A stretch of 60,000 nucleotides of DNA from the NCBI RefSeq assembly GCF_963678635.1, contig NC_087065.1, positions 29,161,254 through 29,221,253 of the forward strand. The letters are read 5' to 3'. The stretch is from Symsagittifera roscoffensis. Lineage: Eukaryota > Xenacoelomorpha > Acoela > Convolutidae. Shown one piece after another: positions 21,418 through 31,184 of the stretch. Each line of letters starts with the position of its first letter. The stretch's first letter is position 1. A program made the translations under genes and the position numbers. The notes beneath the pieces were generated by a model. It made no database searches. It was given only the letters and a program-made list of their open reading frames with translations, and was not told the DNA's origin.

Positions 21418-21427
21418 TACTCCCCGG
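21418..21427 (-). promoter_or_regulatory. Polypurine tract
   Basis: In element orientation the bases just before the 3' LTR read CCGGGGAGTA, a short purine-rich run ending two bases from the LTR TG. Position and composition fit the plus-strand primer of an LTR element. Confidence 0.6.
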
Positions 21428-22240
21428 ACAATCCGGTCAATGTCCTCATTGAATCTCGCAATGTTCGAAAATTAGGTTTAGTGTCATCGAACAGAATTTA
21501 CAAAATGCACGAAATTACTTTTATCCACGTCATATCGACTCACTGCAGAATATAAATTGCATCATACTACATCACTATAGCCTTCAAATTCTTTCATTAA
21601 TCTGCACATTGAGGATATGACCTAAGATAAAAACATATTTTGCGACTTCCAATGTCAATGTCCTGAATAAAAACTTTTTCTCCTAAATTTAAAAGGTGTT
21701 GGTTTGCAGGACAGTCCTGCCAACCAACAAGCTAAAATTATCCTACCATGCTTCTTCCCTTCGGAAATCTTGCTTGTTATCGTCCTGAATATTAAAACTA
21801 AGAAACTCTCTGGTCAGAAAGAACAATGAAACAATCTCCCTCTTCGAGAGATTACCCACGCCTTTCATGTCACCACAAAGTGATCAGTTCTCCTAGCTGA
21901 TTAAAAACAGTCATGCAGGCTGGAATATTTAAAGATACTCCTTCACTCAAGCCTTTCTAAATAAATAGTAAGTAAGTATCTCTAAAGCCACCCAACAAAA
22001 ATCAAAATGCAAATTTATAAATGCAACAATTTCAAAACTCAACTAAATGTTTCAGTTTTCAATCACAACTTGGTTGCTTGGTTTCTCACTTGAGTTTTTT
22101 CACACATATAAAACAATTCTGAGCTTTAACTTTTTCTTCATCACTCCTTTGTTTTCTTCTTTTTTCGTCGTTTAGAAGTTCTAAAACTTCTAAATTCTTC
22201 TAATTTCGTTTCTTTTTGCATCTCGTTTTTCGGCCATTCG
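21428..22240 (-). other. 3' untranslated region of the giant element
   Basis: About 810 bases between the last coding stretch and the polypurine tract. AT-rich with no supported frame. Confidence 0.5.
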
Positions 22241-22468
22241 TCAATGTTCCATTTCCTCCTCCTGTGATAATGACTCTGCACTCTCAGTTTCTGTATCCTG
22301 CAACACGTCGTTAGCTATCCTGACGCTGTTGGAAGGCGTCCTCCAATACTTCTGCTCTTCTACCCACTGTTTGCAACAAGGTAGGGGATCCACGTTAGAT
22401 TCTCTGTTCCTGCAGAAGCTGTTGTGCAGACACAACGTCACATTTCTCTCCAAATCTTCCTTCAACAT
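22241..22468 (-). pseudogene. Tail of the downstream coding region
   Basis: A 75-codon frame overlapping the end of the 789-codon frame and shifted by one base. Its composition (CLHNSFCRNRES, then an acidic end ESLSQEEEMEH) looks like real protein, so it is probably the original C-terminus of the upstream protein, displaced by a frameshift near 22465. No domain recognised. Confidence 0.4.
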
Positions 22469-24831
22469 CTCTGTCTTCTCCTTTCCACTACGTTCGTTGT
22501 CCCGGAAATTCTTTTCACAGCGGTGGTCACTGCATTCCGATGAGTCACGAGAGCTCGCTTGAAAGCTCCTGCTCCATTGTCCAGCTGATATTCACTGTAC
22601 ACTCTGCCGTGCTTCGACTTATGCTTCTTAGCATATTCGTACAACCATGCAGTCATGTTAGCTCTGAACCATGGCATCAATCGTTTTCTTGCATATATCT
22701 TCTTCACTTCCATCGGAATGTTTAGAATTTTGCACATTGTCTCAAAAAGATCTAAATCTTTTAGACAATCTAATTTCCGCAACTGTTCTCTCGTTGGCGC
22801 TTCCTGTCTATTGTTCTCTCTTACGTGAGCTTCCAGCCATTGTATCGCCATCATAACTCCCACTATCACTATTGTTATGGGCTGTGATGAGTCTGGTAAA
22901 CCCATGGAGAGCAGCTCTCCACAGTCCCAGATCAATATCAGATTACTACGCTTGGGATACCACCAGGTCTGCAGCAAGCAGTGGCAAGGAAATTTGTCAT
23001 GTGTCAACATGATGTTCCTCCAATTACAATTTCCCGAAGCTTCCAGTAATGGTTTCACTTCCATCATCACTCGGTGGACTTCATCATTCTGGTATACTGT
23101 ATTGTAATCTGTGACAGTTGATCCTCTCTGTTTCTGTCTCTCAAAGTCACCGAAGTTCCCGCTCACGTATCCCATGAACTTCTTTCCTAGTATCGATTCT
23201 AACTCTTCCTTCGTCCTCTCTGGAACTGCTGAGAACATCTTACATAGCAACTCGTAAGATTTCTCGGACATCCTCGCCAGTCTCACACACTTCGGCACTG
23301 AGAAGGCTTGATCCACGATCGTTCTCGTACTCTTTACGTCCACAGCTACGAATTGTACCGGGTATCTGCTCTTGCACATTAGAGCCAATGTTGAACCCAC
23401 CAAATATTGTGCTCCTGATGGTCTACAATAAGTCTCACTGTGTCTGATGTTCATTTCCGTTTCGATCGCTTCCCTCCATTTTCCTATGTATTTCTGCTCG
23501 GTTTGCAGAACTCCTGGGAACACTTCTACACTGATGGCTGTGACCATCTCATGTCTCTGTTCTAGATTCAATAGTGACTCTAAAGAACTAAACATGCTGT
23601 AGAATCCTAGTGCAGTCACTAGATTCACCTCGGTTCCTCCATGGCAATCTGCTATCAGTTCCGTTTCTGTTCTTGCTTTCATCACGACGTTTCCAAACAA
23701 TACCGTCAATTGCTTGTGTTGTTTCTCTAGGGTCTTCACACAGTCCAGACCTCCACAAAAGTGACCCTCCAGTCCACAGACTTCCGCCAGACAGCTACCA
23801 GATTTGACCCAGTCTTCTGGTCCCCAGCCAGGCAACTCCACTTTATCTTCTCCGTTGCTCTTAGAGGCCGTTATCATCATATTATATATGATGTTAAGGT
23901 CACGCAGGTTACATTCTGCATTCAGTTCCCTCTGCACGTCTTGTGTCGCCCGTAATATTGAGTCAGCGTTGGGACTAGGACACCATGATGGCCTCATCAA
24001 TTCCCACACTGCCATCAAGCTCGTTCTCAGTAATTCATCTGAGAATCCCAACCCAAACTCCACTCTTTTGTCGGATTTTGGTACGGAAGGTGCAGTCACC
24101 TCTTCTTCCAAGACCAGTCTCAATTTGGCCTGTGGATTGTTAACGCTCTTAATCGTTACAATTCTGGACGTCCAGAATCTAAGTAACACCGCCTGCTCAA
24201 AATCGAAGAAGCAATCGCGTATGTCTTCACTCAGGAAAGGGTTGTACGCTATCCCTATGACTCCGGATACGTAGCTATACGATTTCTTCTTGATCGGTCC
24301 ACAGTATTCACTGGACTTCGGCAGTGCCCCCATAGATTCTTTAGTGAGTCTCAGCTCCTTGTTTGAGAATCTCCTGATTTCATCTATCTTTCTCATGGGT
24401 TCTAACTCCCCGGGTTCTTTCATATTCACCCTCATCGGTTTGCTTTGCTGCATATCTAGCAGTGCTAGCAAGAGTAAGTCTTTCGCTCGCTCATCGCCTT
24501 CCCTCAGCATCTTAACACAAGTGTTCAATGCAGGTACTGAAATCTGCTTTATCATGAACCGAATGAAACAGAGAGCGTCTCTCCGCTTCGCACACGCTAC
24601 TGCTGCTCCCTCTTGGACTATCAGATCCCTCAGGTTCGTCATAAGGAACACCTTTTCTTCTTTTGACCTCTTCCTTTCTTCTGAATCATACTCTTCGCGA
24701 GTTAGTCCCATCATGCAGTAGCAAACCTCAGTTGTAACTCTTTTCTTACGTAAGGTACTGCCACGAGAGCGTGTATTCTTGGCGTAGTCCTCATCTCCTC
24801 TTCGAAGTACCTTAATACCACTGCTTTCCAT
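22462..24831 (-). CDS. Unknown 789-codon protein of the giant element
   Basis: The longest uninterrupted frame of the window. It is balanced in composition and clearly coding, but I recognise no domain. Visible features are a basic start (RSRGSTLRKKR), a helical, Leu-rich stretch around residues 60-130, a Cys/His/Gly-rich segment near 340-400 (GLEGHFCGGLDCVK, LIADCHGG), and a hydrophobic stretch ITIVIVGVMMAIQWLEAHV near 650-670 that could be a buried strand and helix or a membrane segment. The end is basic. Its start is set by a frameshift: the preceding 71-codon frame overlaps it and probably was its continuous N-terminal side. A fragment homologous to residues ~510-600 occurs at 49150-49437 (+), which shows that the gene belongs to the element family and is not a chance capture in this copy. 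Confidence 0.75.
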   Translation of the reverse strand: MESSGIKVLRRGDEDYAKNTRSRGSTLRKKRVTTEVCYCMMGLTREEYDSEERKRSKEEKVFLMTNLRDLIVQEGAAVACAKRRDALCFIRFMIKQISVPALNTCVKMLREGDERAKDLLLLALLDMQQSKPMRVNMKEPGELEPMRKIDEIRRFSNKELRLTKESMGALPKSSEYCGPIKKKSYSYVSGVIGIAYNPFLSEDIRDCFFDFEQAVLLRFWTSRIVTIKSVNNPQAKLRLVLEEEVTAPSVPKSDKRVEFGLGFSDELLRTSLMAVWELMRPSWCPSPNADSILRATQDVQRELNAECNLRDLNIIYNMMITASKSNGEDKVELPGWGPEDWVKSGSCLAEVCGLEGHFCGGLDCVKTLEKQHKQLTVLFGNVVMKARTETELIADCHGGTEVNLVTALGFYSMFSSLESLLNLEQRHEMVTAISVEVFPGVLQTEQKYIGKWREAIETEMNIRHSETYCRPSGAQYLVGSTLALMCKSRYPVQFVAVDVKSTRTIVDQAFSVPKCVRLARMSEKSYELLCKMFSAVPERTKEELESILGKKFMGYVSGNFGDFERQKQRGSTVTDYNTVYQNDEVHRVMMEVKPLLEASGNCNWRNIMLTHDKFPCHCLLQTWWYPKRSNLILIWDCGELLSMGLPDSSQPITIVIVGVMMAIQWLEAHVRENNRQEAPTREQLRKLDCLKDLDLFETMCKILNIPMEVKKIYARKRLMPWFRANMTAWLYEYAKKHKSKHGRVYSEYQLDNGAGAFKRALVTHRNAVTTAVKRISGTTNVVERRRQRC

Positions 24832-24926
24832 GGAAGGCTCACCAACTGCTCCATCGTTTCTGCCTGTATCTCAGACGACGCTAAAGTCCCGTACGCCTTC
24901 TGCTTGAGGGTGGTGCCTTGCAACAT
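24711..24926 (-). pseudogene. Coding fragment between frames, downstream region
   Basis: 71 codons (LQGTTLKQKAYGTLAS...), overlapping the start of the 789-codon frame in another frame. It continues in frame from the 68-codon piece at 24936-25142 across one TAA. I read both as parts of the same long protein, broken by a stop and then a frameshift near 24.8 kb. No domain recognised. Confidence 0.45.
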
Positions 24927-24935
24927 TGTCTCTAG

Positions 24936-25142
24936 TTAACCCTCCATGGCACCCTTGTCTTCCAGAGCCATCACGTACCCTCTAGCCGAGTTTCGGTACT
25001 CCAACATTTCCATGTATCCACCAGCGGTTTCATCTATCGACACAGCCTCCGATACTGTCAGTCGGTTGTATTCCACTGGTACTAGTTGTCCTGCGACATT
25101 TCCCTTTCCGTGATTCATGGGAGATGGCTTAAAGTCTTTCAT
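24936..25142 (-). pseudogene. Coding fragment between frames, downstream region
   Basis: 68 codons (MKDFKPSPMNHGKGNV...) ending at TAA 24936-24938. It is in frame with the next 71-codon piece. Tyr/Glu-rich middle (GGYMEMLEYRNSARGY). Function unknown. Confidence 0.4.
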
Positions 25143-25170
25143 TTTGCTCTTTCCACATTGGCTGAGTATT

Positions 25171-25746
25171 TTACATTTCCAAGGTTGCTCCAGTCAGAGT
25201 GCGGTCACTCCTTTTGGATTTATAACCTGTTGACTTTATTCCCGCCATGAGAATGGGTGGCACCATCGCTATATCAGTCAACATTTTATCTGTGCCAGGC
25301 AATTGATAATCACCTTGTCCCAAATCCATGACCTCCTCGACTCGTTTCCTTTTCGCTGAGTTAACAGCTTTCATCGATATCTCCGAATCCACCTTCGTCT
25401 TTCCGACTCTCCTCGGTATCACTCTGCTGCCTAACTTCATTTTCATCGCATTGATCTTATCAATCACCAATTTTGATCGCATCGTACCTCTCCTGGTTCT
25501 TGACAGATACACCACCTCTCCTTTATCGTCCTGCGGTGTCATCTTGATGGGAGAATTCGCTTCACTTTCATCAGTGGCCGAGTCGATCAACAACTCACTC
25601 AGTCTCCCTTCACACTCATCAAGCTTGTCAAGGACTTTCCTCATCAAGGGTTGGTTGAGACCCGTTTTCAGAATGGACTGGGTCCCATAGCTCCGAACCA
25701 CTGTCTCCAGACTTCTTCCATGAACGCCACTCTGTCCAATTTGCAT
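25171..25746 (-). pseudogene. Basic, hydrophilic part of the downstream protein
   Basis: 191 codons rich in Lys, Arg, Asp and Ser, with a leucine-rich helix near the start (LMRKVLDKLDECEGRLSELL) and basic patches (SAKRKRVEE, GSRVIPRRVGKTK). Probably a disordered, nucleic-acid-binding or linker part. It overlaps the preceding 144-codon frame, so a frameshift near 25.7 kb separates pieces of one protein. No known domain. Confidence 0.5.
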
Positions 25747-26102
25747 CCCGTCCTACTCTCGTGGTCTCGGTGATGTACTTCCCATTCTTCCTCGGGCAGC
25801 GTTCCCAAGAAAGGTACTCTGGCTGAGCCCTCTATTCTTCTCCTTCTAGGTGATTCCATGAGAATTCTCTGGTCGTTATTTCTTGAATTGCCAGGAGAGC
25901 TGCTCTCCGGCAAATTCCGTTTCATTTCCATAAAGACTGACGAAGGCTCCAGTGTCGAGATGCCTTCATCCGCTGGCTCAGTCGTCTCCAACGTATCTGC
26001 ATTGTTCTCAAGATCACTGAAGATATTGAAATCCAGGCTGGATGCTCCTACTGTCGATGCCCTGTCGTCTTCCCCACCAGCTTGACTTGCATCTTGTTGC
26101 AT
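25668..26102 (-). pseudogene. Acidic, low-complexity part of the downstream protein
   Basis: 144 codons. The first half is acidic and Ser/Thr/Glu-rich (FSDLENNADTLETTEPADEG), then a basic PRRRRIEGSARV patch and a Trp/Glu-rich end. It is shifted one frame from the 103-codon piece before it, with overlapping text around 26.06-26.10 kb, and shifted again from the 191-codon piece after it. Confidence 0.45.
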
Positions 26103-26359
26103 GGGTTCTTCGGTCTGACGGCTTCCTCCCTGTCCGTCATCTCGACAAAGTATGGATCCAACGTTCCCACGAAATTCCCTACTCTCCTTTCATTGGTTTC
26201 GAATGCTCTCAACCTTGGAGTTTGTACCACGGAGACTGCTCCGAGCAACATCCTTCTTATCAGAGGGAATTCAGGGATTGCCTTCGGCAGCTTCTCGTAA
26301 TCACCCCAGTCCTTCGTCTCTTCTCTCACTTTATGATATGCTGCAGTGAGACGAGGCAC
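26048..26359 (-). pseudogene. Continuation of the 570-codon frame after a stop
   Basis: 103 codons in the same frame as the 570-codon piece. The intervening codons after TAG at 26417-26419 are open and protein-like (KEDTSNLRPYDKTNG). It was therefore probably continuous with that protein. Unknown function. Confidence 0.5.
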
Positions 26360-26416
26360 TCTGGTTATTTCACCATTCGTTTTATCATAGGGCCTCAGAT
26401 TCGATGTGTCCTCCTT

Positions 26417-28129
26417 CTACTTCTCCCATGCGATCACGGAAGTGATCGTCAAATTGATGACTGTCATCTCTGGCTCCGCTATTTTCGTAAATAACAGATC
26501 TTCACTCATGAACTCCCGCAATGTGTGCTGCTCACACCAGTTCAGTGTACTACCGTCCACTGCTGATATGAGGTTCAGGTGCAGCACCGACCTCCTATAC
26601 GCCTCCACTTTAACGTCAGGGAACGCAAACGTGACTGCTGGTCCATAGATCACTGCCACAAACTCCGTGACTCCTCTGATCAGCGCTAAGGGATCGGTTC
26701 TCATAGCCAAGCTCAGATCGGTTAACAGGGGCATGCCTCCAACATGTCGTCTAACGTCTTCTTCTCTTTCAATAGTCTCGTCTTCTCCCGTTCCAAAGCG
26801 ATTTTGTTGTAAGAGATATTGGATAAGAGTGTGTCTCAGGTCTCTTATTTTATTCCACGAGTCTGTGGATTTCTTCATATCTAAGTTCCTCACTCTCTCT
26901 CTCATCTGCTCTGGACAACGTGTCAATTTCATTAGTCCTCCCAAGTTTCCGTGGGTAATCACAATCAATGTCAGAAGTCCATCTAACCGCAGGTTCTGAA
27001 TTCCTTCGGTGAGCAGCATCGCCGGTCCTTTCACGAAACTCTCTGCTCCAAGTGTCACGAACAAGGCTATTAGTTCCACTATTGACACTTCCACTACTGC
27101 TTGGAGGAATTCTTTTATCAAGTAATGCGAGACTTTCGGGTAGACTTTTGTCAAGAAGGACGCGGTCCATCCGGCTCCCAACCCTTCCAGCATGCTGTCT
27201 GTCCGTTCAAAGCCCTCCTGTCCCTTCACTTCTTGGGTCCAGAAGGTTTCCAGAGTAATCTGACACATTCTGTTCACAAATTCAGCGGTCTTTTCTCCGG
27301 CATTTTCCGCCAGGTTCACCTCCTTCAACAAGTAGGCATGGAACTTTGTGATCATCACAGGGCCTTGCTCAAAAGCATCTGCACCCAATGCCGCTACTCT
27401 AGGATTCAAGTGTAGCCACTGGTTGGCTTCCGGCTTGGTTCTCAAAACCATCGCCTCCAAATGAGCTCTCGTCCCTAGTGAATTGTTCCTTCTCGTGTTT
27501 TCACCTGTCACTTCCATTGCTCGGAACCATTTATCGTTGGACATCGCCGCGATCACTCGATGGTCGTCGTCTATTCCCGGTTTCAGTTTGAGCTGTCGAC
27601 TGAAATTGGACAGTTCCAACCCCAGCACCTCGTCCAACACTAACATGTGTAGCGCATGGTCCTTGAATCCTCTCATCGCGTTTGAGATATCTGACCACAC
27701 TGCAGGTAGTTCAGCCTTGAGTGGCCTCAAGTTCTCCATCTCTATCATGCGATTCGGGGCTGATATGATCACATCATATTTTCTTTCCGAAAGCAAGGTC
27801 ACAATCGCATACACAAATTTCAGTTCATCCGGGAGATGTGCATACCCCGGAGACAACGCGAATACTATTCTCGGTGTCACTTTGGTGAACGACCCCTCCT
27901 TCGTCGCATCCACCACCTCACCCATCGACTCAAGGATATCTTTTATCGCTGGCCACACAGCGTTCTCTGCCGTTGTAGGATCTTTGAGTCTGCTCAGAAA
28001 ACCTCTACTGTGTAGATGGTCATTGATGCCAGCAAACACGATCGTAATTGGGTTCATGTCCGTCTGCTTTTGTACCCCTATAGCCAGAGATATCGATTGC
28101 AGTAGGTCCAGGTCGACCGCTGCCAACAT
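26417..28129 (-). CDS. 570-codon protein with a diverged SGNH-like domain
   Basis: Clearly coding. The first ~190 residues, read together with the end of the preceding 105-codon piece in the same frame, have the order of an SGNH/GDSL fold. IMIVANSEFVYTS sits where the GDS block should be, ITIVFAGINDHLHSRG where GTND should be, a hydrophobic strand ends in SAPNR, and GIDDDHR near residue 195 sits where D-x-x-H should be. The nucleophile block reads ANS instead of GDS. I infer a second, diverged SGNH-like domain, possibly inactive. The remaining ~380 residues are helical and unassigned. In-frame TAG codons precede (28154-28156) and end (26417-26419) the frame. Confidence 0.6.
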   Translation of the reverse strand: MLAAVDLDLLQSISLAIGVQKQTDMNPITIVFAGINDHLHSRGFLSRLKDPTTAENAVWPAIKDILESMGEVVDATKEGSFTKVTPRIVFALSPGYAHLPDELKFVYAIVTLLSERKYDVIISAPNRMIEMENLRPLKAELPAVWSDISNAMRGFKDHALHMLVLDEVLGLELSNFSRQLKLKPGIDDDHRVIAAMSNDKWFRAMEVTGENTRRNNSLGTRAHLEAMVLRTKPEANQWLHLNPRVAALGADAFEQGPVMITKFHAYLLKEVNLAENAGEKTAEFVNRMCQITLETFWTQEVKGQEGFERTDSMLEGLGAGWTASFLTKVYPKVSHYLIKEFLQAVVEVSIVELIALFVTLGAESFVKGPAMLLTEGIQNLRLDGLLTLIVITHGNLGGLMKLTRCPEQMRERVRNLDMKKSTDSWNKIRDLRHTLIQYLLQQNRFGTGEDETIEREEDVRRHVGGMPLLTDLSLAMRTDPLALIRGVTEFVAVIYGPAVTFAFPDVKVEAYRRSVLHLNLISAVDGSTLNWCEQHTLREFMSEDLLFTKIAEPEMTVINLTITSVIAWEK

Positions 28130-28153
28130 TATGACGTCCGGCCAAAACAGAGA

Positions 28154-28474
28154 CTAGGAGGTGTACACGAACTCTGAATTCGCTACTATCATAATCTTGG
28201 CCTTCCTCATTTCTGCTTTGTCATAGGCGGCGAAGATGGTCTCATCTTTCTTTATCGTTTTCAATCCGCCGTATCTTTGGACATCACCATCTTGATTCAC
28301 TAGTTTTGGGTGTATTCTCTCCTTCACATGACCAGGGGGTGAGCTTACTTGCCTGAACATCTTCACATGTTGTCCGATATGCGCCCTTGTCACTAGAAAT
28401 CTTCCAGGTCTCTCTTCTCGATTACCTTCATCATGATTCAATCTCACGTCTTGCAATGGTCTCGCGTTCACTGG
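28154..28474 (-). pseudogene. 105-codon in-frame link between SGNH protein and 570-codon frame
   Basis: It lies in the same frame as the SGNH protein before it (stop TGA 28475-28477) and the 570-codon frame after it (stop TAG 28154-28156). The codons between are open. The text is basic and ends in KAKIMIVANSEFVYTS, the first strand and possible nucleophile loop of the diverged SGNH-like domain. The three pieces therefore look like one protein of ~1470 codons with two nonsense codons. An ATG overlapping the upstream TGA (ATATGA) opens a different, short frame and is probably irrelevant. Confidence 0.55.
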
Positions 28475-30829
28475 TCATATTGTGTTGTTAGAGGGCAGTC
28501 CCTCTAAGTCAGCAAATCTCAAGGCCGTCGTGGAGCTGAAATTTATGCTAGCGGCTATCAACCAGTCTACGCCGGTTATCGAGTACAATCTGCTGACGGA
28601 TAGCGTCGCTCCATTCAGCATCCTCCTTGCGTCTTCGATGAAGCTTACCCTCTGGAGATCCAGCTTCATTAGTTCGTCTTTGTATACATGCCAGGGAGAC
28701 GGTATGGTTCTTGACCACATCAACGAGCCTCTGCCCGGGCGTCTCTCCTCTCGACTGGTACTCATCGTCTCCGATCTAGTGTCCGATCTAGACGTGCCGG
28801 CTGTCTCTTCGATTGGGTTGACAGGTCCTATTCTTCTCCTAGGATGGATGGTCCTCCTCATCGGCGCTTCTCCCAATCGATCCTGTACGTCTGTCCTCTG
28901 ACCTGGTTCGCTGGAGCTCTGTTGTCTATAATTCGTGACGGCCGGGACCGTCCCCAAGCGTGTTTCCAGGCTAGGAGGCACAAAGGTAGTAATCACCGCG
29001 TCACTCGCTGTTCCTTCTTCCTTCAGCACTCCTGTGTCAAAGAGTTCCGCCTCTAGTTCGTCCAACCGCTCTTGGAAGACTCGATTCAACCAAGCTTGTC
29101 CTTCGATACTGTCGAAGTGGATGCCGTCCGTGGTCAGTCTGGCCTGATCCATAGCTCTCAACTCATGTTCGATGTCCATGAGGATCATTCTTCCGGCGTT
29201 CCGACTTGCGATGTTCCTCAAGATGTTATTCCACCTGACGACTCCCTCATTGTGCCTTCTTCCTGCTGCTGTCAAGCTTCTCGTGTTCATTGGCACAGTG
29301 CAAACGGTCAGTACCGCGCAATTGAATTTCTGCCAGAGGGTAGTAAACAAACACACCATCATTGACTCCCATAGTGCTTCCTGCTCATCTGAACCTCTGG
29401 AGATGTCATTCGTCCCAACCAAGATCATCACATTGGGGATCCTCCCTGGATTCATCAGTTCCACCATTCGATATAACTGGGCTATCGTCGCGCCTCCAAA
29501 GGCCATCACCGTGGTGACCCACGAGGTCCTCAAATTCGACAGTACTCTGACCAAGCTGTCTCCCAGTATCAGATGAGATGTCCCCAGTGGTGGTTGCTGC
29601 AGGTTTACTGCCGGGCTCCAAGTCGCTCGATTGAAGCAAGCTCTCGGATCTGTCTCCGGAACTCCCGTGAAATTATATTTCAAATGATTATTCTTTTGTA
29701 CGTCTTTTATGCGAGACACTTTCTTCGCTGGCATCTTCTGTATTCTTCTCCCTGGGGCCTTCGAGCTTCCCATGAGTGGCGTCACGTCACTTATCCCCTG
29801 TCTGATCACAGTCTGGGAGAGTCGTACTCTGCCCGTGTCGTCGATCGTTCCATAGGGTGCAGTCACCCAGGAACCTGGCGCATTCTTGTTGGCGACCAGT
29901 CGTTCAGCTGTCTCTATCAGCTTCCTCACTGGCTGTTCCACGACGGGGTCACCCAAGGTGTCACTAGGATCCGGGATCGTCACTCGATTTGTCTCTGTCG
30001 AGAGCCGTGTCTCCGTTGTTTGACTCATTTCTCGAGGCGTCAAGAGCTCCATCGGGGACTGCCCACGAGGAGTATTCCTTGCAGGTATCACTTTCTCCAC
30101 GGCCGTTGTCAACGCCATCTGTTCCGATCGCTCTTTGTAGTCCTGCCTCAAGCGCTCAATTTCTTGACCCTGCTTCTTGTTGCAGTCTTCGAACAATCTT
30201 CTCCACATGTCTCGATCGTCCTCCATCTTGAGCATGCTTTTGGTCATCTCGTCCAGCTCCTTCTTCGTACTTTCCAGTTCATCCTTCATCTCATCCAGAT
30301 TTTGCATGGTTTGGTTCGTCTGAACCTTCTGTCCTACTTTCGCCCTCTTTGGTGGCACAGCTGCTCTCAGTGGTGAAGCAGAGGAGGCAGCCTCGCTATT
30401 CATCTCCTGATGCATTCTCGTCAGCCCAGGTTTGGGCCTGGAGGGCATAGGCATCTCACCTGGTTGGTAAGTCCTAGAACTTCCCAATCCAGGCTCATTC
30501 GCCAAGTCACTCCCTGAGAGAGCCCCGTTTCTCCACCTCATCACTCTCATGTTCGGGCGGTCTAGTACTCCCCTCTCTCCATATGCTGCCATCAACAGGA
30601 CTTCCGTGGGGCGGTCCCCACGGTTGTCATGCCCCAAGATGTTGATCAGGGCGGTCAGCAACATGACTACCTCTGGGTCCTCCAGAGCGAAGTCTCGATC
30701 GAGCAGCCGACAATAGATCGCATCTACCATCGGTCCCACATATGCCACTGCCAGGTCCATCAATTCATTCAAGTTGAAGTTATCCATTCTATTCTTTCGA
30801 TTCGGTTTTGATTCAAAAATTTGACTCAA
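28475..30829 (-). CDS. Coiled-coil and SGNH-hydrolase protein of the giant element
   Basis: 784 codons, intact. Residues ~15-90 are a hydrophobic, helical N-terminal region (LMDLAVAYVGPMVDAIYCRL). Residues ~175-240 are a strong coiled coil (MKDELESTKKELDEMTKSML...). Residues ~415-600 are an SGNH/GDSL hydrolase domain: block I ILGDS with nucleophile S425, block II glycine in FGGAT (~444-448), block III GTND at 472-475, block V DGIH with D568 and H571. All four blocks are present, so the esterase or acyl-hydrolase active site looks complete. The C-terminal ~180 residues are basic and disordered. SGNH domains are known in ORF1 proteins of some CR1-type LINEs and in some giant retroelements of rotifers; the role is unproven (lipid or membrane contact, deacetylation). 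It starts 355 bases after the integrase-macrodomain frame ends, so it may be translated from its own subgenomic RNA or by re-initiation. Confidence 0.85.
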   Translation of the reverse strand: MSQIFESKPNRKNRMDNFNLNELMDLAVAYVGPMVDAIYCRLLDRDFALEDPEVVMLLTALINILGHDNRGDRPTEVLLMAAYGERGVLDRPNMRVMRWRNGALSGSDLANEPGLGSSRTYQPGEMPMPSRPKPGLTRMHQEMNSEAASSASPLRAAVPPKRAKVGQKVQTNQTMQNLDEMKDELESTKKELDEMTKSMLKMEDDRDMWRRLFEDCNKKQGQEIERLRQDYKERSEQMALTTAVEKVIPARNTPRGQSPMELLTPREMSQTTETRLSTETNRVTIPDPSDTLGDPVVEQPVRKLIETAERLVANKNAPGSWVTAPYGTIDDTGRVRLSQTVIRQGISDVTPLMGSSKAPGRRIQKMPAKKVSRIKDVQKNNHLKYNFTGVPETDPRACFNRATWSPAVNLQQPPLGTSHLILGDSLVRVLSNLRTSWVTTVMAFGGATIAQLYRMVELMNPGRIPNVMILVGTNDISRGSDEQEALWESMMVCLFTTLWQKFNCAVLTVCTVPMNTRSLTAAGRRHNEGVVRWNNILRNIASRNAGRMILMDIEHELRAMDQARLTTDGIHFDSIEGQAWLNRVFQERLDELEAELFDTGVLKEEGTASDAVITTFVPPSLETRLGTVPAVTNYRQQSSSEPGQRTDVQDRLGEAPMRRTIHPRRRIGPVNPIEETAGTSRSDTRSETMSTSREERRPGRGSLMWSRTIPSPWHVYKDELMKLDLQRVSFIEDARRMLNGATLSVSRLYSITGVDWLIAASINFSSTTALRFADLEGLPSNNTI

Positions 30830-31184
30830 GTGAGTAATTAAACGATCAATCAGGATCTAGAAAAGAAGTCACAAATATCACACTTGTCAGTTTCATCTTA
30901 ACATATATCGCTAAAATGCTAAAATTTGCTTAAAAACAGTTCAGATAAAAAGATATTTATCCTAAAATTTATTAAAATCAATCGGTCTCCAAAATTTTGG
31001 AATTCGACCTAAGATTGGACAGTCCAAACTTTGGATCTATTCCTAAGATCGTCATTCAGTTGTTCATGGTCACTAACCCCTACTTACCCAAGAGCTTAAT
31101 AACATAACACATAACATAACATAGCATACATATCACACATTACATACAACTTAGTCTTTAGCCTAACACTCTCTCGCCTGTCGC
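30830..31184. other. Gap between pol and the downstream genes
   Basis: 355 bases without an open frame. AT-rich, with a short AACATAACACATAACATAAC repeat near 31099-31125. If the downstream protein has its own promoter or a splice acceptor, it should lie here. Confidence 0.4.

Noticed and set aside
22462-24831. A retroviral-type envelope gene at the usual env position
   Set aside because: No signal peptide, no clear transmembrane anchor at the end, no furin-like site or glycoprotein pattern; the end is basic and soluble-looking.
28482-30376. Long plus-strand frames opposite the SGNH protein
   Set aside because: The minus-strand frame has recognisable catalytic motifs and element context; the plus frames are antisense shadows.
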